Virus record (IMG/VR): IMGVR_UViG_3300030090_006009
Location: 1 to 27,714 of that record
Direction: 5' to 3' (one strand)
DNA length: 27,714 bases
Source: a virus
How positions within the stretch are numbered: the first letter of the stretch is position 1; the number at the start of each line of letters is the position of its first letter. Below, piece by piece: positions 26,065 through 27,714 of the stretch. The notes under the pieces are model-generated. The model was not told where the DNA came from and searched no databases. It saw only the letters and a list, made by a program, of their open reading frames with translations. A program made the translations under genes and the position numbers.

Positions 26065-27059
26065 TAGTATCTACCCCTCATCGTTGTTGTACCCAATGAA
26101 CGGGCAACTTCTTGTTGTACCATATTACCAATGTCACGTGCAAATTGTCGCTTGTCACTTCTGTCGGTAAGACCGGATAAGTTGAATGTCATATTGAAAC
26201 TGTGGCCTCCGCCACCACTCATTTCAACAGGAATAGAACGACCGTTGGGTAAAGGTACGATGGCTTCTGTACCGTGTAACATAGCCGGGTAACCACTGGA
26301 TGGACCGGATGCGATACCACCTTGTGAGAAGCCTAAGAACCCACCTACAGCACCCACAGCGCCGCTTATACCACCACCTATGGTATCGGTTATACCACTC
26401 ACCGCATCAATAATAGGTTGAATTATGTCCATAACAGATGAGGCAAAACCCGATGCTGCGCCTATGAGCCAATCAAATGCATCACCTATGGGGTCTGTAA
26501 CGTAGGTGTCCCAAGCATTACCAATGCCTTCCCAAATACCACCTAAAAAATTTAATGCTTCTGAACCTTTACCACCAAGCCAACTCCAAAATTTACCTAT
26601 TGGGGTTGTAAGATATATATCCCACAATGCACCCATGAGTATCAAAGCACCATCCCACATTTTACCTATGCCTTCAAAAGCAACAGTAAAGCCACTAAGC
26701 ATCATTGTGGGAATATTCAAAATAAAATCTATCAAATTGCCCCAAGGGTCTAACATGAATGTTTTGTACGCTTCATGTATTTTGTTAAATGTTTCATCAA
26801 ACCATCCACTAAGAGAAGATATTGACTCGCTCATAAAATCAAAGAATGGTTGTAAAGGCTCTACGACACTCGTATTCCATTTTTCTTTCACCATATCCCA
26901 TGCTGTACCAAATGCATCTTCAACTTTTTTTGCAGTATCTTTTATATTTTGAATGAAATTTGAAATTGATTGACTAATGTTTTTGAAACCTGAACCAATG
27001 GTATTTAACATTGAAGTTGCGCCCGATAATGAACCCATCAACGCCGCTAAACCTGCCAT
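26064..27059 (-). CDS. Tape measure protein, short (331 aa)
   Basis: Tape measure proteins occupy the tail lumen, set tail length and help DNA enter the cell. Here the C-terminal third carries the familiar pattern GGIASGPSSGYPAMLHGTEA, IVPLPNGRSIPV, then FNMTFNLSG and a final helix (DIGNMVQQEVARSL). The N-terminal two thirds are helical, with Gly/Ala/Ile-rich hydrophobic stretches. Four similar segments occur near residues 60, 97, 145 and 182, of type 'W-x-x-Y-V-x-D-P-I-G-x-x-F-D-W-L'. Length is short; many tape measures exceed 700 residues, so a short tail is implied if the whole protein is the ruler. I chose ATG at 27059, with AAGGAGGA six bases upstream, over a TTG one codon earlier. It overlaps the preceding stop by one base. 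Confidence 0.85.
   Translation of the reverse strand: MAGLAALMGSLSGATSMLNTIGSGFKNISQSISNFIQNIKDTAKKVEDAFGTAWDMVKEKWNTSVVEPLQPFFDFMSESISSLSGWFDETFNKIHEAYKTFMLDPWGNLIDFILNIPTMMLSGFTVAFEGIGKMWDGALILMGALWDIYLTTPIGKFWSWLGGKGSEALNFLGGIWEGIGNAWDTYVTDPIGDAFDWLIGAASGFASSVMDIIQPIIDAVSGITDTIGGGISGAVGAVGGFLGFSQGGIASGPSSGYPAMLHGTEAIVPLPNGRSIPVEMSGGGGHSFNMTFNLSGLTDRSDKRQFARDIGNMVQQEVARSLGTTTMRGRY
26460..26882 (-). repeat. Four diverged Trp/Pro repeats in the tape measure protein
   Basis: Segments at residues about 60-77 (KWNTSVVEPLQPFFDFM), 97-114 (AYKTFMLDPWGNLIDFI), 145-162 (LWDIYLTTPIGKFWSWL) and 182-199 (AWDTYVTDPIGDAFDWL) share the pattern aromatic-x2-T/Y-x3-D/T-P-hydrophobic-G-x3-aromatic-x-aromatic. 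The spacings are 37, 48 and 37 residues. Confidence 0.7.
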
Positions 27060-27340
27060 CAAAAGTCCTCCTTATCCAAAAATGAGTAATCCAATCTTAC
27101 TGTTTCGTTACCGTTGCTCTTTGCTTTTTGTTTTGCTACTTCTTGTTGCTTAACTTGCTCTTCTTCTACGACCAACGCCCAAGCGAGTGATTGCTTGAAG
27201 ATAGCAGGTGGCATTGAATAGACTTCCAACAGTGATACCCCATAGTGCTTTGCCACCCTATACGCTAATCCTTGTAGTTGATACTCAATATCTTCCGGCG
27301 TTTCAATTTTCCTTTTTTCAATATACCGTTCTACCTTCAA
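27059..27340 (-). CDS. Tail assembly chaperone, -1-frame partner (93 aa or longer)
   Basis: This frame lies between the first chaperone gene and the tape measure gene, the classic place of the lambda GT-type extension. It encodes KVERYIEKRKIETPEDIEYQ, helical IFKQSLAWALVVEEEQVKQQ and a charged C-terminus, with no known domain. Its only possible start is a TTG at 27340; the next ATG is at codon 43. No ribosome binding site precedes the TTG, although almost every other gene here has one. The frame is open upstream to 27385, is -1 relative to the 124-aa gene, and overlaps its end. It is therefore more likely made as an extension of the 124-aa protein by -1 frameshifting (about 217 aa in total) than on its own. 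The extension would read VYQSEQLKVERYIEKRKIE across the join. Confidence 0.7.
   Translation of the reverse strand: MKVERYIEKRKIETPEDIEYQLQGLAYRVAKHYGVSLLEVYSMPPAIFKQSLAWALVVEEEQVKQQEVAKQKAKSNGNETVRLDYSFLDKEDF
27066..27073 (-). promoter_or_regulatory. Strong ribosome binding site of the tape measure gene
   Basis: AAGGAGGA is six bases before the ATG at 27059 and lies within the last codons of the 93-aa frame. It is the best match in the window and fixes the tape measure start. Confidence 0.7.
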
Positions 27341-27711
27341 CTGCTCGGATTGGTAAACCCCCCTTGCATGGCCTCTGCTACTTCGTTAGGTTGCGGCATA
27401 ATTTTGGCAATTTGGTCACCAACGTACCCCTTCAATGACATGATTTCTTCTTTTGTCAAATCAGGGTCAGTGCGCGAAATCCAATTGGAAAAAGCATATT
27501 CCCAATATCCGCTAAGGTTGAATGTAAGTTCGCCATCTACAATGTTAAACATTGTTTGGGCTGCATTTTGTATATCCAAGAAAGAGATGTCACGAATCCA
27601 TACGTGCATGACAGAAGCCTCGTCATCGGGGTCAACCCGTATAACATGCTTCGTTGATGTGTCATTCTTCAGTATCAGGCTCTTGTTCTGTATCACCGTT
27701 TGGTTGTTCAT
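27337..27711 (-). CDS. Tail assembly chaperone (gpG-like), 124 aa
   Basis: A 124-residue mixed alpha/beta protein upstream of the tape measure gene. It contains VIRVDPDDEASVMHVWIRDI, then SFLDIQNAAQTMFN, GELTFNLSGYWEYAFSNWI and a C-terminal helix LTKEEIMSLKGYVGDQIAKI. Small proteins with a beta N-terminus and helical C-terminus placed just before the tape measure gene are typically tail assembly chaperones, which coat the tape measure protein during tail formation and are not in the finished virion. The 'LTKEEI..L..YV...I..' ending is characteristic of that group. The start is an ATG three bases from the window edge; the frame stays open to the edge, so an earlier start cannot be excluded. 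It overlaps the 93-aa frame by four bases at its stop. Confidence 0.72.
   Translation of the reverse strand: MNNQTVIQNKSLILKNDTSTKHVIRVDPDDEASVMHVWIRDISFLDIQNAAQTMFNIVDGELTFNLSGYWEYAFSNWISRTDPDLTKEEIMSLKGYVGDQIAKIMPQPNEVAEAMQGGFTNPSS
27355..27363 (-). promoter_or_regulatory. Candidate -1 frameshift site (G6T3 run)
   Basis: Near the end of the 124-aa gene the message reads CAA GGG GGG TTT ACC, six G then three T. A glycine tRNA on the second GGG could slip back one base and still pair perfectly with GGG, moving the ribosome into the 93-aa frame, which is open here (27385 downward). It is not a perfect X XXY YYZ heptamer, because the TTT codon would become GTT, so slippage would rely mainly on the G run. 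Confidence 0.45.
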
Positions 27712-27714
27712 TTG

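Noticed and set aside
26506-26952. A 148-aa plus-strand reading frame opposite the tape measure gene
   Set aside because: It is antisense to a well supported gene, rich in Pro/Ser/Lys from reversed codons, and has no convincing ribosome binding site.
27354-27360. The textbook slippery heptamer GGGTTTA in the chaperone gene
   Set aside because: Its codon phase (GGT TTA) does not match the reading frame of the 124-aa gene, so a standard tandem slip there cannot operate; only the overlapping G run remains a candidate.
1-27714. tRNA genes, CRISPR arrays, insertion sequences, integrase or attachment sites
   Set aside because: I looked for cloverleaf-like sequences, regularly spaced direct repeats, terminal inverted repeats and recombinase motifs and saw none; coding density leaves almost no non-coding space.

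Overview
The window looks like part of the genome of a tailed double-stranded DNA virus of a marine archaeon, most likely a Marine Group II euryarchaeal virus of the 'magrovirus' kind. Evidence for a tailed virus: a nearly gap-free block of tail genes (tail assembly chaperone pair, tape measure protein, minor tail proteins, a baseplate-hub-like protein, fibre-like proteins). Evidence for an archaeal host: the left edge carries the C-terminal 100 residues of a group II chaperonin (thermosome), and several ribosome binding sites read GGTGAT or GGAGGA. The host assignment is inference; no lineage-specific marker is fully inside the window.

Layout: bases 1-612 are read rightward and hold three tightly coupled genes: the thermosome end, a 41-residue membrane protein, and a 60-residue four-cysteine zinc ribbon. 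Everything from 27714 down to 583 is read leftward as one tail module. In transcription order it contains: a 124-aa tail assembly chaperone with a 93-aa overlapping -1-frame partner, a short tape measure protein (331 aa), a 397-aa minor tail protein, a giant 6772-aa protein covering about 20.3 kb (73% of the window), four tiny cysteine- or lysine-rich proteins (55, 68, 97 and 112 aa), a 481-aa hub-like protein, a 114-aa protein and a 389-aa fibre-like protein. The two transcription units converge and their coding ends overlap by 30 bases. Start and stop codons mostly overlap (ATGA, TGATG, TAATG), which suggests translational coupling along polycistronic messages. No intergenic stretch exceeds about 10 bases, and I saw no tRNA, rRNA, CRISPR array, insertion sequence or clear terminator.

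How the genes probably work together: the chaperone pair and tape measure protein build the tail tube; the 397-aa, 481-aa and 114-aa proteins probably form the tail tip; the giant protein and the 389-aa protein, both rich in beta-type and carbohydrate-binding-like modules, probably form the host-contact apparatus. The thermosome may help fold the very large virion proteins.

The most striking signals are: (1) the palindromes GATC, AGCT and CTAG appear to be completely absent from all 27.7 kb, and synonymous codon choice at Asp-C and Lys/Glu-Ala junctions fits active avoidance; (2) the giant modular protein; (3) a likely -1 frameshift in the chaperone pair; (4) the four-gene basic/cysteine mini-cluster between giant protein and hub.
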